Assembly: GCA_035656635.1 (NCBI GenBank)
Contig: DASRSD010000019.1
Location: 1 to 41,071 of the forward strand
Origin: Pirellulales bacterium
GTDB taxonomy: Bacteria; Planctomycetota; Planctomycetia; Pirellulales; JADZDJ01
Length of the DNA: 41,071 bases
Direction: 5' to 3'
Shown here: positions 32,155-41,071 of the stretch, piece by piece
How the letters are laid out: each line of letters begins with the position of its first letter
How positions within the stretch are numbered: position 1 is the first letter of the stretch
Position numbers and translations under genes: made by a program
The notes under the pieces: generated by a model
Told to the model about the DNA's origin: nothing
Database searches by the model: none
Seen by the model: only the letters and a program-made list of their open reading frames with translations

Positions 32155-33489
32155 ATGCCGCAGCGGCCATTCCGCTTCTTACACGCTGCCGATTTACATC
32201 TGAGTCGCCCTTGCCAAGCCGCCGGCGAATTGCCGGAGCACCTTGTCGATCTTCTGATCGACGCGCCCCTGCGCGCCGCGGAAAAGGTCTTCGATGCCGC
32301 CATCAATCAGCATGTCGATTTCGTCTTGCTGGCAGGCAACGTGATTGATCCGCGTTGCTCCTCTCCGCGCGAACTGCTGTTTATTGTTGAGCAATTTCAA
32401 CGACTTGCCAGCCACAATATTGTCGTGTACTGGTCTGGCGGGCTTATTGATTCAATCGACGATTGGCCTGAATATGTGTCCTGGCCGAGCAACGTCCGTC
32501 GGTTTCCACAGAATCGAACCCAACGGTATCGGCACGAAATTACCGAGGCGCCATTGTGCGAAATCATTGGCTGCGGCCACGACGATAACGAGCCAAGTCG
32601 ACCCTACCAGTTTGCGCCCAGTAATTCAGAACTATTTTCAATTGCCGTTACTCATGCGTCCTGGAATTCGAGCGCGCTGGGCGAGATGAATGTGAACTAC
32701 TGGGCCTTGGGCGGCCAGCAGCAGCGCTCGACGCCGCTGCAAGCCGGCAGCGTGGCACATTTCTCCGGGAGTCCCCAGGGACGCAATCGCAATGAAACCG
32801 GCCCGCATGGGTGCACCATGGTTGCCGTCGATGAACAGCGACGCGTTCAACTTTCGCCGGTTGCCTGTGATGTGCTGCGCTGGATGACGCCGCAATTGTC
32901 CGTGTTGGAGAGTTCGAATCGCCAGGAATTGGAATCGCTTTTGCACGACCGCACCGAGCAACTGTTAGCGGCATCGCCAGATGTCCCTTTATTTGTGACC
33001 TGGCGCGTAGCCTGCCATGATCCTTGGCGCTCGAAGCTGCAAGATGGATCGTTGGCCTTGGAATTAGTTTCCAAGTTGCGCGAAGAGTTCGGAAATCGGC
33101 CCGTAGCGCCCGTTTGGACATTGGCGATCGAACCGGTACCACCCGACCGGCTGCCGGCTGAATGGATTGCAGAAGAAACGCTGCGCGGCGATTTTCTGCG
33201 CGCGGCGCAGCAATGTTTGCCGACGCTTTCCGACCTCCAGCCGATAGACGCAGCGATTGAGCCAACCCTGACGACAGCGAATACGCTGGGCCAACCGTCC
33301 GTGCCGCCGCTGGTCTTGTCGTTGCCCGACGGTGCGGCCGAATGGGCTGCGCTGGGCGGAATTTCACCTGCCGGAATCGAAGCCATTCAATCGGTCCAAG
33401 CGGACGATCCGGAAAGCAATCGCCAGGCCTTGCGCGAGGTCGTTTGGCTCGGCGCCGATTTGCTTTGTCCCGCGGAGCCCAAGCGATGA
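32155..33489 (+). CDS. Mre11/SbcD-like metallophosphoesterase with degraded metal motifs
   Basis: 444 residues from the ATG at 32155, which has a perfect AAGGAGG 7 bases upstream; a frame extension to 32074 is not needed. The start FRFLHAADLHLSRP (Asp13, His15) matches motif I of the SbcD/YhaO family. Later motifs are changed: GNVID (61-65) instead of GDxxD, WSGGLID (93-99) instead of GNHD, and LGGQQ instead of GHxH. The usual metal-binding set is therefore incomplete, so nuclease activity is doubtful; it may be a structural or regulatory partner. It overlaps the following SMC-like ATPase by 4 bases (ATGA), the standard arrangement of SbcD with SbcC or YhaO with YhaN. Confidence 0.85.
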   Translation: MPQRPFRFLHAADLHLSRPCQAAGELPEHLVDLLIDAPLRAAEKVFDAAINQHVDFVLLAGNVIDPRCSSPRELLFIVEQFQRLASHNIVVYWSGGLIDSIDDWPEYVSWPSNVRRFPQNRTQRYRHEITEAPLCEIIGCGHDDNEPSRPYQFAPSNSELFSIAVTHASWNSSALGEMNVNYWALGGQQQRSTPLQAGSVAHFSGSPQGRNRNETGPHGCTMVAVDEQRRVQLSPVACDVLRWMTPQLSVLESSNRQELESLLHDRTEQLLAASPDVPLFVTWRVACHDPWRSKLQDGSLALELVSKLREEFGNRPVAPVWTLAIEPVPPDRLPAEWIAEETLRGDFLRAAQQCLPTLSDLQPIDAAIEPTLTTANTLGQPSVPPLVLSLPDGAAEWAALGGISPAGIEAIQSVQADDPESNRQALREVVWLGADLLCPAEPKR

Positions 33490-36400
33490 AACTGACCGAT
33501 ATTCACATCGACGGCTTCGGAGTTTGGAGCGGGCTGACGCTGGCTGATCTTTCCCCCGAATGCACCGTGTTCTACGGGCCGAATGAGGCTGGAAAAACCA
33601 CGCTGCTGCAATTTGTCCGCGCGGTTTTATATGGTTTTTCGCCGCGCCGAACCGCCCGGTATTTGCCGGCGTTAGGTGAAATTGCTGCCGGAGGCTCGCT
33701 GACGGTGCTGGACGACGAAGAGGGACGATTGGAGGTTCAGCGGCATCAAACTGCGCAGCAGCCCCTGGGCGATGTTCTTGTCGGTGCAGCCGACGGCACG
33801 GTTCAAGGCGAAGCACAATTGCAGCGTTTGTTGCAGGATGTTGACGAAACGATCTTCCAGAACGTGTTTGCCGTGAGCTTGCACGAGTTGCAAGAACTAG
33901 GCGCACTTACCGATTCGGACGCCGCCCGCTGGCTGTACGATTTATCGTTGGGCTTTGACCGCGTATCGCTCAGCGAAGTGCTGGGCGAATTGGAGAATTC
34001 GCGGCGACGACTTTGGTCGGACACAGTACAATCGCAAATTGGCCAACTGCTGTCCGAGCGCGAGCGGCTTCGCACCGAACTTGCGGAATTTTCCAAGCTT
34101 TCAACGGAGTTAAACCAGCTCATTGCGGATCGCGCAGCCACCGATCAGCAAATTGCGCAACTGGAAGCCGCCGTGGACGAACAGGAAGTGGAACATCGCA
34201 CGCGCGAAACAGCCGCGGCACTAATGGGTCCCTGGCAGCGGCGGCGGGCATTGAACGCACAAATCGAAGCGCTGGGATCAATCGCACAATGGCCAGCCGA
34301 TGCGCCGGCACGCATGAGCCGCTTATTGTCAGGCATTCACAAAACAAAAAGGGAACAGCGGTTCGTCCTCCGCCGGCGAAAACTATTGAGCCGCAATTTG
34401 GCACAGCTCAAGTTGAATCGACCGCTCGTGAGACAATCAGCACGGATTGAAGCGCTGGCGGAAAACGAATCGTGGATTGTTTCACTGGAGAAAGAGATTC
34501 GCCAGGCGGAAGAAGCTGCCAAGCGACTCACCGCCGAATGCCAGACGCCCGAGAAACGGCTGAACGATTTAAGCAATCCAAATGTTGAAACCAAGCCCGG
34601 CAAGCCAAATAACTTGCTGGTATCCATCGACCGCCGCGATTGGCGCACACTGCGCCGTCCGGCCGCGGAGCTTTTGCATGCGGAGCGCCAATCGACTGCC
34701 GATCAGCAAAAAGTTCAGGTCCGGCGCGCTGCGGAGCAAAATCGCCTCCGGGAAGCAGAACTAGTATTGGCAGCACAAGGTCCAAAGAATCTGGCCGCCG
34801 CCTTAGATGCCGCGGGGCAGCGCGTGTCACAACTGCGGCGACGCGTGCAATTGGACGGGCTGCTGCAACAGTTGGCTGACACCAAAGCCGATTTAGAACA
34901 CTCCATCGCCGGCAGTCTTCAACGGCAAGTTCTCCCTGCTTGGATGTTGCTCTCGTTGGGCGGCGTATTTGTATTGGGTGTTGTGCTGATTCTTGGCGGT
35001 TTGCTGTTGCCGGGCACGTTCACCGGATCGCTCGGTTGGCCGATGGCTGGTCTCGGAGTGTTAGGAATGGTTTCGGCGGTTGCCGCTAAATATAGCATCG
35101 AGCGTTCAGCAGCCAGTCGTTTGGAAGCCAGCCGTCAACAATTGGCGCTGGTCGGAACACAAGTACAGCAGGCCGAAGCCGAACGCAGCGACTTGGATCG
35201 CAACCTTCCCAAAGGTGCTGGCTCACTGCAGGCACGGTTGCAAACCGCACAGCAAGAGCTGGCCAAGTTGGAAGATCTGCTTCCGCTGGAAGCGCAGCGA
35301 CAGGCTGCGGATCAAGCGTTGCAAGCTGCCGATTCTCAAAATGCCGATTTCGACCGGGATTTGACTCTTGCGCGTCAAAATTGGAAAACCGCTTTGTCGG
35401 CTGTTGGCTTGCCCGAAAACTTTTCGCCACGGCAAGCACGAGCCCTCTATCACGCGGGTCAGCAACTCGACGAAGCGCAGCGGCAACTCACCGATGCACA
35501 AGCGGAATTGGAGCGCCATCGCCGAGAGCTGGGAGTATTTACAGCCCGACTGGAGCAAGTCTTTCTGGCCGCCGAGATTCCGCAGCCGGCGGGTACGGCC
35601 AGCGAACAACTCCGTGATTTGCGCCGCGCACTGGCGGAACAAGAAACTCGCCAGCAGCAGCGTCGTTCGATGATCCACCGACAAAAGAAGTTGCGGCGGC
35701 GAGGGAAAATCGCCGCGCGCCGGCTTGGTCGGTTGCGAGGACGTGCCAAGAAATTGCTCGTCGATTGCCGCGTGCCTAATTTAGCCGAATTTCGCCAGCG
35801 CAGTGCAGAATTTTCACAAATTAGCTCGCTCATCGCACAGCGCGATTCCGCGGCACAAGAAATTGCCTCGCTGTTGACAGGCGCGACCACCAACCCCGCA
35901 TGCCAGCAAAATCCTCTCGGCGGCGCAATGATCGAAAAAGAGTCGTTCTTCGCTTCACTGGTAGCGAATGCCAGCTTCGAGCAACTTAACTCCCAGCTCG
36001 CCAGCAGCCGTCAGCATTTGGAAGATCTGCGCCGGCAGCAGCAACGGCTGTTTGAAGAACGCGGCCAACGTAGCGAGCAAATTCGGCGCATTTCCTGTGA
36101 CCGGCAACCGGCCGTGAAGCGGTTTGAGCTGGCACAAATCGAGCAGCACATTGCCGCCGCGCTGCAGCGTTGGAAAATCCTTACACTGACGCACCACTGG
36201 CTGGTTTCAATCAAGGAGCATTACGAACGCCATCGGCAACCGGAAGCTTTACGCGATGCTTCCGAATTCATGACGCAACTTACCGAGGGACGGTATCGAC
36301 GCGTGTGGACCCGGTGGGGCGAAAATACGTTGCTGGTCGATGACGACGAAGACCGTACCCTGACCGTGGAAGTACTCAGCCAAGGAGCCCGTGAGCAACT

Positions 36401-37187
36401 ATTTTTGAGCCTGCGGCTGGCGATTGTCGGTTTGTATGCCCGGCGTGGCGTGCAGTTGCCGATGGTGCTGGACGATGTGTTGGTGAATTTTGATACGCAA
36501 CGGGCTGGCGCAGCGGTTCGGGTGCTGCGAGATTTTTCTCGGCGTGGGCATCAATTGCTCGTCTTCACGTGCCATGAACATTTGGCATCGCTGTTTAAGA
36601 GCTGCAAAATGGATGTCCGCCGCTTGCCCAGCAATCGCAGCTCGGGGCGTGACGAGCCTTACGTCGACGAAGCCAATCCGCCGCCGCGGCGCCACCGGCC
36701 GCGCCGGCAAAAAGAAGAAGCTGCTTCGCCGCCCGTCATGTCCATCACAAGCGTTGCCACGGCCCAAGCGATTGGCCCGGCAGTGTCAGTCGAAACCCAG
36801 TCCATAGCGCCCGCTGAAGTGTACCCGGTCGAAGTTGTTTTGCCGTTTCTGTCTCCCCAATTGGAGCCAGTTGCCCAGGAGCCAAGCGTACCTTTGCGTG
36901 TCGACATGCCGCAAAGCAGCGTGAGGTTGTCGCCCATTATGCGACGCTGGGCTGCCGAAGAATTCAGCGGAGAATTGGACGACCGCATTAACCCGCTGTG
37001 GCTGCTGGATGGCACGGCGCGGGAAGAGGCTGGCACTGCATCCGCCCGGCCCAGGTACCCGATTTCCGAGACAGAGGACCCCGCCTCACCGGCGGCCGGA
37101 CGCACTCGTTCTGCTCGTTACTTTGCCGAAGAGCCAGCCTTCGGCTATCCCGACCGACCCCTGGGCGATGACGGCCTGGAAAGCTAG
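33486..37187 (+). CDS. YhaN/SbcC-like SMC-family ATPase with a central membrane hairpin
   Basis: 1233 residues. Walker A is GPNEAGKTTL (31-40) in an N-terminal domain that begins MKLTDIHIDGFGVWSG, the ABC-signature motif LSQGAREQLFLSLRLA is near 963-978, and Walker B LPMVLDDVLVNFD near 991-1003, so a complete head is formed. Between them lie long coiled-coil arms. The middle has no zinc-hook CxxC; instead two hydrophobic helices occur (about residues 484-535: WMLLSLGGVFVLGVVLILGG and GWPMAGLGVLGMVSAVAAKY), as in YhaN-type proteins. A disordered C-terminal tail of about 180 residues, rich in Pro, Arg and Glu (from about residue 1050), follows the head. Coupled translation with the nuclease-like gene suggests a membrane-tethered complex acting on DNA or on a DNA-processing step. 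Confidence 0.9.
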   Translation: MKLTDIHIDGFGVWSGLTLADLSPECTVFYGPNEAGKTTLLQFVRAVLYGFSPRRTARYLPALGEIAAGGSLTVLDDEEGRLEVQRHQTAQQPLGDVLVGAADGTVQGEAQLQRLLQDVDETIFQNVFAVSLHELQELGALTDSDAARWLYDLSLGFDRVSLSEVLGELENSRRRLWSDTVQSQIGQLLSERERLRTELAEFSKLSTELNQLIADRAATDQQIAQLEAAVDEQEVEHRTRETAAALMGPWQRRRALNAQIEALGSIAQWPADAPARMSRLLSGIHKTKREQRFVLRRRKLLSRNLAQLKLNRPLVRQSARIEALAENESWIVSLEKEIRQAEEAAKRLTAECQTPEKRLNDLSNPNVETKPGKPNNLLVSIDRRDWRTLRRPAAELLHAERQSTADQQKVQVRRAAEQNRLREAELVLAAQGPKNLAAALDAAGQRVSQLRRRVQLDGLLQQLADTKADLEHSIAGSLQRQVLPAWMLLSLGGVFVLGVVLILGGLLLPGTFTGSLGWPMAGLGVLGMVSAVAAKYSIERSAASRLEASRQQLALVGTQVQQAEAERSDLDRNLPKGAGSLQARLQTAQQELAKLEDLLPLEAQRQAADQALQAADSQNADFDRDLTLARQNWKTALSAVGLPENFSPRQARALYHAGQQLDEAQRQLTDAQAELERHRRELGVFTARLEQVFLAAEIPQPAGTASEQLRDLRRALAEQETRQQQRRSMIHRQKKLRRRGKIAARRLGRLRGRAKKLLVDCRVPNLAEFRQRSAEFSQISSLIAQRDSAAQEIASLLTGATTNPACQQNPLGGAMIEKESFFASLVANASFEQLNSQLASSRQHLEDLRRQQQRLFEERGQRSEQIRRISCDRQPAVKRFELAQIEQHIAAALQRWKILTLTHHWLVSIKEHYERHRQPEALRDASEFMTQLTEGRYRRVWTRWGENTLLVDDDEDRTLTVEVLSQGAREQLFLSLRLAIVGLYARRGVQLPMVLDDVLVNFDTQRAGAAVRVLRDFSRRGHQLLVFTCHEHLASLFKSCKMDVRRLPSNRSSGRDEPYVDEANPPPRRHRPRRQKEEAASPPVMSITSVATAQAIGPAVSVETQSIAPAEVYPVEVVLPFLSPQLEPVAQEPSVPLRVDMPQSSVRLSPIMRRWAAEEFSGELDDRINPLWLLDGTAREEAGTASARPRYPISETEDPASPAAGRTRSARYFAEEPAFGYPDRPLGDDGLES

Positions 37188-37386
37188 CTATCACCGGAAA
37201 AAGCCCGTCAAATTCGAAAACTCTGAGGTTGGTCCGAGGCGGCAAATTCGCTACCATTCCCGGCTTGCCAGGGTCAGTTATGGGGGGCGGACGCACTGTC
37301 CTCTCCATTCGCGAGATGGCAACAAAACAGCGTTCTGTTTGCGGTTCAAGGACCGAGCCGCCGAAGTTCACCATGGATGGTGATGC

Positions 37387-40224
37387 ATGTCGCAGCAGTT
37401 TCCGCCCACTCCCGATCTAGACGGCGTAAGCGATCCGTCTCCGGATGTAGCCGTGGCGGTGCAACCTGATTCGTCTGCCCATGCGCCGCAGCAATCGTGG
37501 CTAACCGCCGGGCTGTTGGCCATCACGCGGCTGGTGCTGCGCTTTCCAAAGCCCACATTGGCGGTCGCCGTGGCCTTGGCCATCGTCTCGGTCATCTATT
37601 CCATCGGCCATTTGGGCTACAAAAGCAGCCGCCTCGATTTGCTGAATCCTAAAAGCGATTACAACCGTCTGTGGATTGAGTACGTCAATGAATTCGGCGA
37701 CGAAGACGATGCCGTGATTGTCGTCGAAGGGGCCGGCCGCGAGCAGGTTGTGCCGGTCGTGGAAGAAATTTCCACCGCCCTGGAGCGCGAGAAGCGGCTG
37801 TTCCACGCAATTTTGGACGAGTGGGATCTGACCAAGGTTCGGCCGAAAGCTCTCCATCTGGTGCCGCCGGAACAATTGCAGGGCATTGATCGCTACGTTG
37901 AACAAAAGGCGTCCGTTGCCTGCGGCGATTGGTCCCAGTTGCAAGTGGGCAAGCTGCTTGGAAATTTAACACAGCAACTCCAAGCGGCATCTGCCGGCGT
38001 GGCTGGCATCGATTTGAAGATGACGATGTATCAAATCGATGCCACGCTCAGCGGTTTGGTTGCACAATTTCGGGGCGAGGCCTACCGTGCCGCCGCGCCA
38101 CCCGACATGCCAATTGCCATGTCGATGTTGAGCCAGCTAGGCCCCAACTACCTGCTGGCCAAGGACGGCCAAATGGGGTTTGTGCTGTTGCGCTTGGTGG
38201 TCAACAAGGAAGAATTTGCACGCGGCAGCGAAGCCGTCGATGCGCTGCGGGAAATTATTGCTGAAATCAAAACGCGCCATCCGAACGTGCGAATCGGGCT
38301 GACCGGCTTGCCCGTCATGGAAAATGACGAAATGCGCGAAAGCCAATCGTCGATGCTGTGGGGTAGCCTGCTTTCGTTCGTGGGAGTGGTCATCATTGTC
38401 ATCGCGGGATTCGGCGGCTTGCGGCATGCTCTGTTGGCCAATCTGGTGCTGCTGTTGGGCACCGCCTGGGCCTTTGGGTATGTAACGCTAACTGTTGGGC
38501 ATTTGAACATTCTTAGCGTGACGTTTACGGCCACGCTGATCGGCATTGGCATCGATTATGGCGCCTATTATGTTTCGCGCTACATGCAATTGATGCGCGA
38601 AGGGCTGGCATGTGAAGAAGCCTTACTGGAAACGACTCGCGCCGCCGGTCCGGCCATTGTCACGGGAGCGTTGATCACTTCGATTGCATTTTTCTCCGCG
38701 GCACTAACCAGTTTTACCGGCGTGGCGGAACTGGGAATCATCGCCGGCGGAGGCTTGTTGTTGTGCGCGGTCGCGCAACTGTTTGTGCTGCCGCCGCTGA
38801 TCAAGGTGGTCGATGGTTCCCAGTTAGGCCTGAAATTTCCTACGCCGGTGCCTGTTCACAAGTGGATCAATCCGCTGCTGCGTTTCCCTCGCCTGGTATT
38901 TTGCGCCGGATTGCTCATTACCGCGACCGCCGGCTGGGGCGTGCAAAAGCTGTGGTACGATCACAATTTATTGGACATGCAAGCCAAAGATTTGGAAAGC
39001 GTTAAATTAGAACGGCGTTTGTTGGTCGAGTGCGACAAAAGCGCCTGGTACGCACTTTCCATTTCCGACAGCCGCGAGGAGTTGCTCAAGCGGGAGGCAA
39101 AATTCAAGCAATTGCCCAGCGTCGATCGGACCGAAGAAATCGCCCGCTTTTTGCCCGACGACGAGAAATGCAAGCAACCCATTATCATCAAAATGGCGCA
39201 GCGGCTGGCGTCTTTGCCCGAACGCCCGCCGCTGATTGGCTTGGATTCTTTGGATGATCTCGGAGCAGTGCTGGCGAACTTGGAAGAGGTGATGCGCCGC
39301 ACGCCGAATGCCGCCGAGTGCACCCGACACCTGGAATGGTTGCGCGACTCCATGCGCCGGCTGTCGACCTCGGACTGTTACGCCAGGCTGTCGCAATTTC
39401 AGCAGCAAATGGCGGGCGATTTGCTTACTTCCTTGTACTTCATGCGCAGCATGGCCAACCCGGAGCCGCCGCAGTTGAGCGACTTGTCGCCCAGCTTGGT
39501 CAGCCGGTTCGTCGGTCAAAATGGAAAATACTTGCTGAAAATTTATGGTCGCGGCGACATTTGGAATATCGAGAATTTAACTCCGTTTGTCCAACAGGTT
39601 CGCAGCGTCGATCCCAAAGTGACTGGCAATCCCCTGCAAGCGTTTGAAGCTTCGCAAGAGATGGAAACCAGCTACCAAAAAGCCGCCGGCTACTCGCTGA
39701 TTGTGATTTTTGTTTTATTATTCATCGATTTTCGCAATTTGCTGCACGTGTTCTTGGCCGCACTGCCGCTGGCCATGGGCATGGTCATTACGTTTGGGTT
39801 GATGGGATATCTCAACCAGCCGCTGAATCCAGCGAATCTCATTGCGTTGCCGTTATTGTTGGGAATGGGAGTCGATTATGGCGTGTATGTGGTGCACGAG
39901 TTTCTGGAACAGCAGGGCCGCTACCGCATGTCTTCTGCAACGGCGGTGGGTTTGTTGGTCGATTCGTTGGCCACCATCATCGGCTATGCGGGGCTCTTAA
40001 TTGCCAGCCACCAGGGTTTGCAAAGCTTGGGTCGTTCGCTCACGATTGGGGTCGCCGTCTGCACGTTAACCTCCATGATTTTGCTGCCAGCCCTCTTATC
40101 CTGGATGACTCGAAAACGGCCGCTGGTGCCGTGGGTCGGCAGCGCAGTGGTCAGCTACGATCATGATCAGCCGGAAACCGATCCGATCGAGGACAACACT
40201 CCTAGCTTGCAGCGCGCGGCCTAG
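37387..40224 (+). CDS. MMPL-family RND transporter (HpnN-like)
   Basis: 945 residues. Two matched halves each contain a periplasmic domain and a bundle of helices. The characteristic GIGIDYGAYYVSRYMQLM (about 384-401) and GMGVDYGVYVVHEFLEQQG (about 828-846) motifs carry the Asp-Tyr pair used in proton coupling. The N-terminal TM is followed by SSRLDLLNPKSDYNRLW and a GDEDDAVIVVEG block, typical of the hopanoid-associated HpnN group, which moves lipids such as hopanoids or fatty acyl substrates to the outer membrane. No hopanoid genes are in the window. The ATG at 37387 is the first start; the 199-base gap upstream has no obvious promoter, and there is a disordered tail. Confidence 0.88.
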   Translation: MSQQFPPTPDLDGVSDPSPDVAVAVQPDSSAHAPQQSWLTAGLLAITRLVLRFPKPTLAVAVALAIVSVIYSIGHLGYKSSRLDLLNPKSDYNRLWIEYVNEFGDEDDAVIVVEGAGREQVVPVVEEISTALEREKRLFHAILDEWDLTKVRPKALHLVPPEQLQGIDRYVEQKASVACGDWSQLQVGKLLGNLTQQLQAASAGVAGIDLKMTMYQIDATLSGLVAQFRGEAYRAAAPPDMPIAMSMLSQLGPNYLLAKDGQMGFVLLRLVVNKEEFARGSEAVDALREIIAEIKTRHPNVRIGLTGLPVMENDEMRESQSSMLWGSLLSFVGVVIIVIAGFGGLRHALLANLVLLLGTAWAFGYVTLTVGHLNILSVTFTATLIGIGIDYGAYYVSRYMQLMREGLACEEALLETTRAAGPAIVTGALITSIAFFSAALTSFTGVAELGIIAGGGLLLCAVAQLFVLPPLIKVVDGSQLGLKFPTPVPVHKWINPLLRFPRLVFCAGLLITATAGWGVQKLWYDHNLLDMQAKDLESVKLERRLLVECDKSAWYALSISDSREELLKREAKFKQLPSVDRTEEIARFLPDDEKCKQPIIIKMAQRLASLPERPPLIGLDSLDDLGAVLANLEEVMRRTPNAAECTRHLEWLRDSMRRLSTSDCYARLSQFQQQMAGDLLTSLYFMRSMANPEPPQLSDLSPSLVSRFVGQNGKYLLKIYGRGDIWNIENLTPFVQQVRSVDPKVTGNPLQAFEASQEMETSYQKAAGYSLIVIFVLLFIDFRNLLHVFLAALPLAMGMVITFGLMGYLNQPLNPANLIALPLLLGMGVDYGVYVVHEFLEQQGRYRMSSATAVGLLVDSLATIIGYAGLLIASHQGLQSLGRSLTIGVAVCTLTSMILLPALLSWMTRKRPLVPWVGSAVVSYDHDQPETDPIEDNTPSLQRAA

Positions 40225-40422
40225 CCTCAGCGGAAACCCGCCGGTCTTGCTCTGTATTCACTACCCTGCGGCGCCGGTTTGCGTTTGAGTATTGCCCAGC
40301 GATGGCCTACAATGCCGCTGCGCTGGCGGCAACGACGTGGGCATTAGAAATCTCGCCTCGTGGTAAATCGTTACATTTCCGCACGGCGATAGCACACACC
40401 ATCACCTCTCCGGAATCTACGC

Positions 40423-41071
40423 ATGAGCGTGCCTGTTGCACCCCCTGCAAGCAGTTCTCCATCGCCACGAATGACGATCATCCAGTGGCTGATTTGCATG
40501 ATCGCGGTCATCGGCTTCGCGTTTGACACGTATGTGCTGTTGATGCTGCCACTCATTTTGCGGCCGGCACTGATGGAGTTCGGCATTAAGCCCAATACCG
40601 ACGCATTTTCTCTCTGGCGGGGACTCCTGTTTTTTGTGCCGGCCTTGGTGGGCGGAATTGTCGGGCTGTTCGGGGGCTATTTAACGGACCGCCTGGGGCG
40701 GCGGCGTGTCCTCACGTGGAGTATTTTGATTTACGCCGTTTCCACGTTTGCGGCCAGCTATTCCACCAGCGTGCAAATGTTGCTGGTGTTTCGTTGCCTG
40801 TCGTTTATTGGAGTTTGCGTCGAGTTTGTCGCGGCCGTGGCCTGGCTAGCGGAGTTATTTTCCGATCCGCACCAACGTGAACGAGTGCTCGGTTACACCC
40901 AAGCGTGCAGCTCCTTCGGCGGATTGCTGGTCGCGGCTGCCAATGGATTGGCGCTTACCTGGGCTGCCAAATTACCCGCCATTGAATTGCCCCATTGGTT
41001 GAGCTCTTGGGGTGTGATTAAAGATTCGCACGCAGCCTGGCGGTATACGCAAATGTCGGGCTTGATTCCGG
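40423..41071 (+). CDS. Major facilitator superfamily transporter (partial, cut by the window edge)
   Basis: The frame starts at the ATG at 40423 and stays open to the window end, so the first 216 residues are visible. A short Pro/Ser-rich start (VAPPASSSPSPR) leads into helix 1 (IIQWLICMIAVIGFAFDTYV). The loop between helices 2 and 3 has GYLTDRLGRRRVL, the family's GxLaDrxGrrrvl motif, and the 4-5 region includes CVEFVAAVAWLAELF. It resembles sugar-phosphate or anion:proton permeases, but the substrate is not certain. It follows the MMPL gene by 198 bases on the same strand. Confidence 0.85.
   Translation, partial: MSVPVAPPASSSPSPRMTIIQWLICMIAVIGFAFDTYVLLMLPLILRPALMEFGIKPNTDAFSLWRGLLFFVPALVGGIVGLFGGYLTDRLGRRRVLTWSILIYAVSTFAASYSTSVQMLLVFRCLSFIGVCVEFVAAVAWLAELFSDPHQRERVLGYTQACSSFGGLLVAAANGLALTWAAKLPAIELPHWLSSWGVIKDSHAAWRYTQMSGLIP

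Noticed and set aside
37387-40224. Multidrug or heavy-metal RND efflux pump (AcrB/CusA type)
   Set aside because: The protein is under 1000 residues and carries GIGIDYG and GMGVDYG motifs of the MMPL/HpnN group rather than the AcrB pattern.
1-41071. CRISPR arrays, tRNA or rRNA genes, insertion sequences and phage genes
   Set aside because: No regularly spaced repeats, cloverleaf-like stretches, transposase motifs or phage structural genes were seen by eye; a formal scan was not possible.

Overview
The window looks like a chromosomal piece of a planctomycete, probably Pirellulales-like. This is an inference from content: a serine/threonine kinase with an HGD catalytic loop, a YhaO/YhaN-like nuclease/SMC pair whose ATPase carries a central membrane hairpin, an HpnN-like MMPL transporter, a Pro-rich secreted protein with a Trp-rich N-terminal motif, moderate GC, and many starts with weak Shine-Dalgarno sequences. 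No rRNA, tRNA, CRISPR array or insertion sequence was seen.

Region 1 (1-2200): the last codons of an unidentified gene, a secreted Pro/Thr/Ser-rich protein, and an 800-base stretch. Near its end, that stretch keeps an out-of-frame remnant of a NusG/UpxY-type antiterminator, a kind of gene that often heads exopolysaccharide loci.

Region 2 (2201-22527, all +): a large polysaccharide locus. It encodes a DegT aminotransferase, a membrane-anchored SDR epimerase, a PIG-L deacetylase, two NeuD-type acyltransferases, two acyl carrier proteins flanking an FkbH-like HAD protein, a flippase, three methyltransferases, an AsnB-type amidotransferase, two GT4 glycosyltransferases, a candidate polymerase, a UDP-HexNAc-type 6-dehydrogenase and a UDP-uronate 4-epimerase-like protein. 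Read together, they suggest Wzx/Wzy-type assembly of a glycan with amino sugars, uronic acids (possibly amidated) and an unusual acyl group loaded on an ACP, possibly glyceryl, and moved to the sugar by a NeuD-type transferase. No priming transferase or outer-membrane exporter is visible, so the locus probably continues to the left or is completed elsewhere.

Region 3 (22560-30699, all -): galactose use and related genes. In transcription order these are an inositol-monophosphatase-family protein, galK, galT, galE (start/stop contacts of 0-4 bases), a VOC protein, an SSS sodium/solute symporter, a small two-helix membrane protein and a kinase. The Leloir enzymes yield UDP-sugars that could feed region 2.

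Region 4 (30700-31115): a divergent intergenic region with short palindromes and a likely small structured RNA ending in a strong intrinsic terminator.

Region 5 (31116-41071, +): a protein of unknown function, an Mre11/SbcD-like protein with degraded metal motifs translationally coupled to a 1233-residue SMC-like ATPase with a membrane hairpin, an MMPL/RND lipid transporter, and a major facilitator cut by the window edge.
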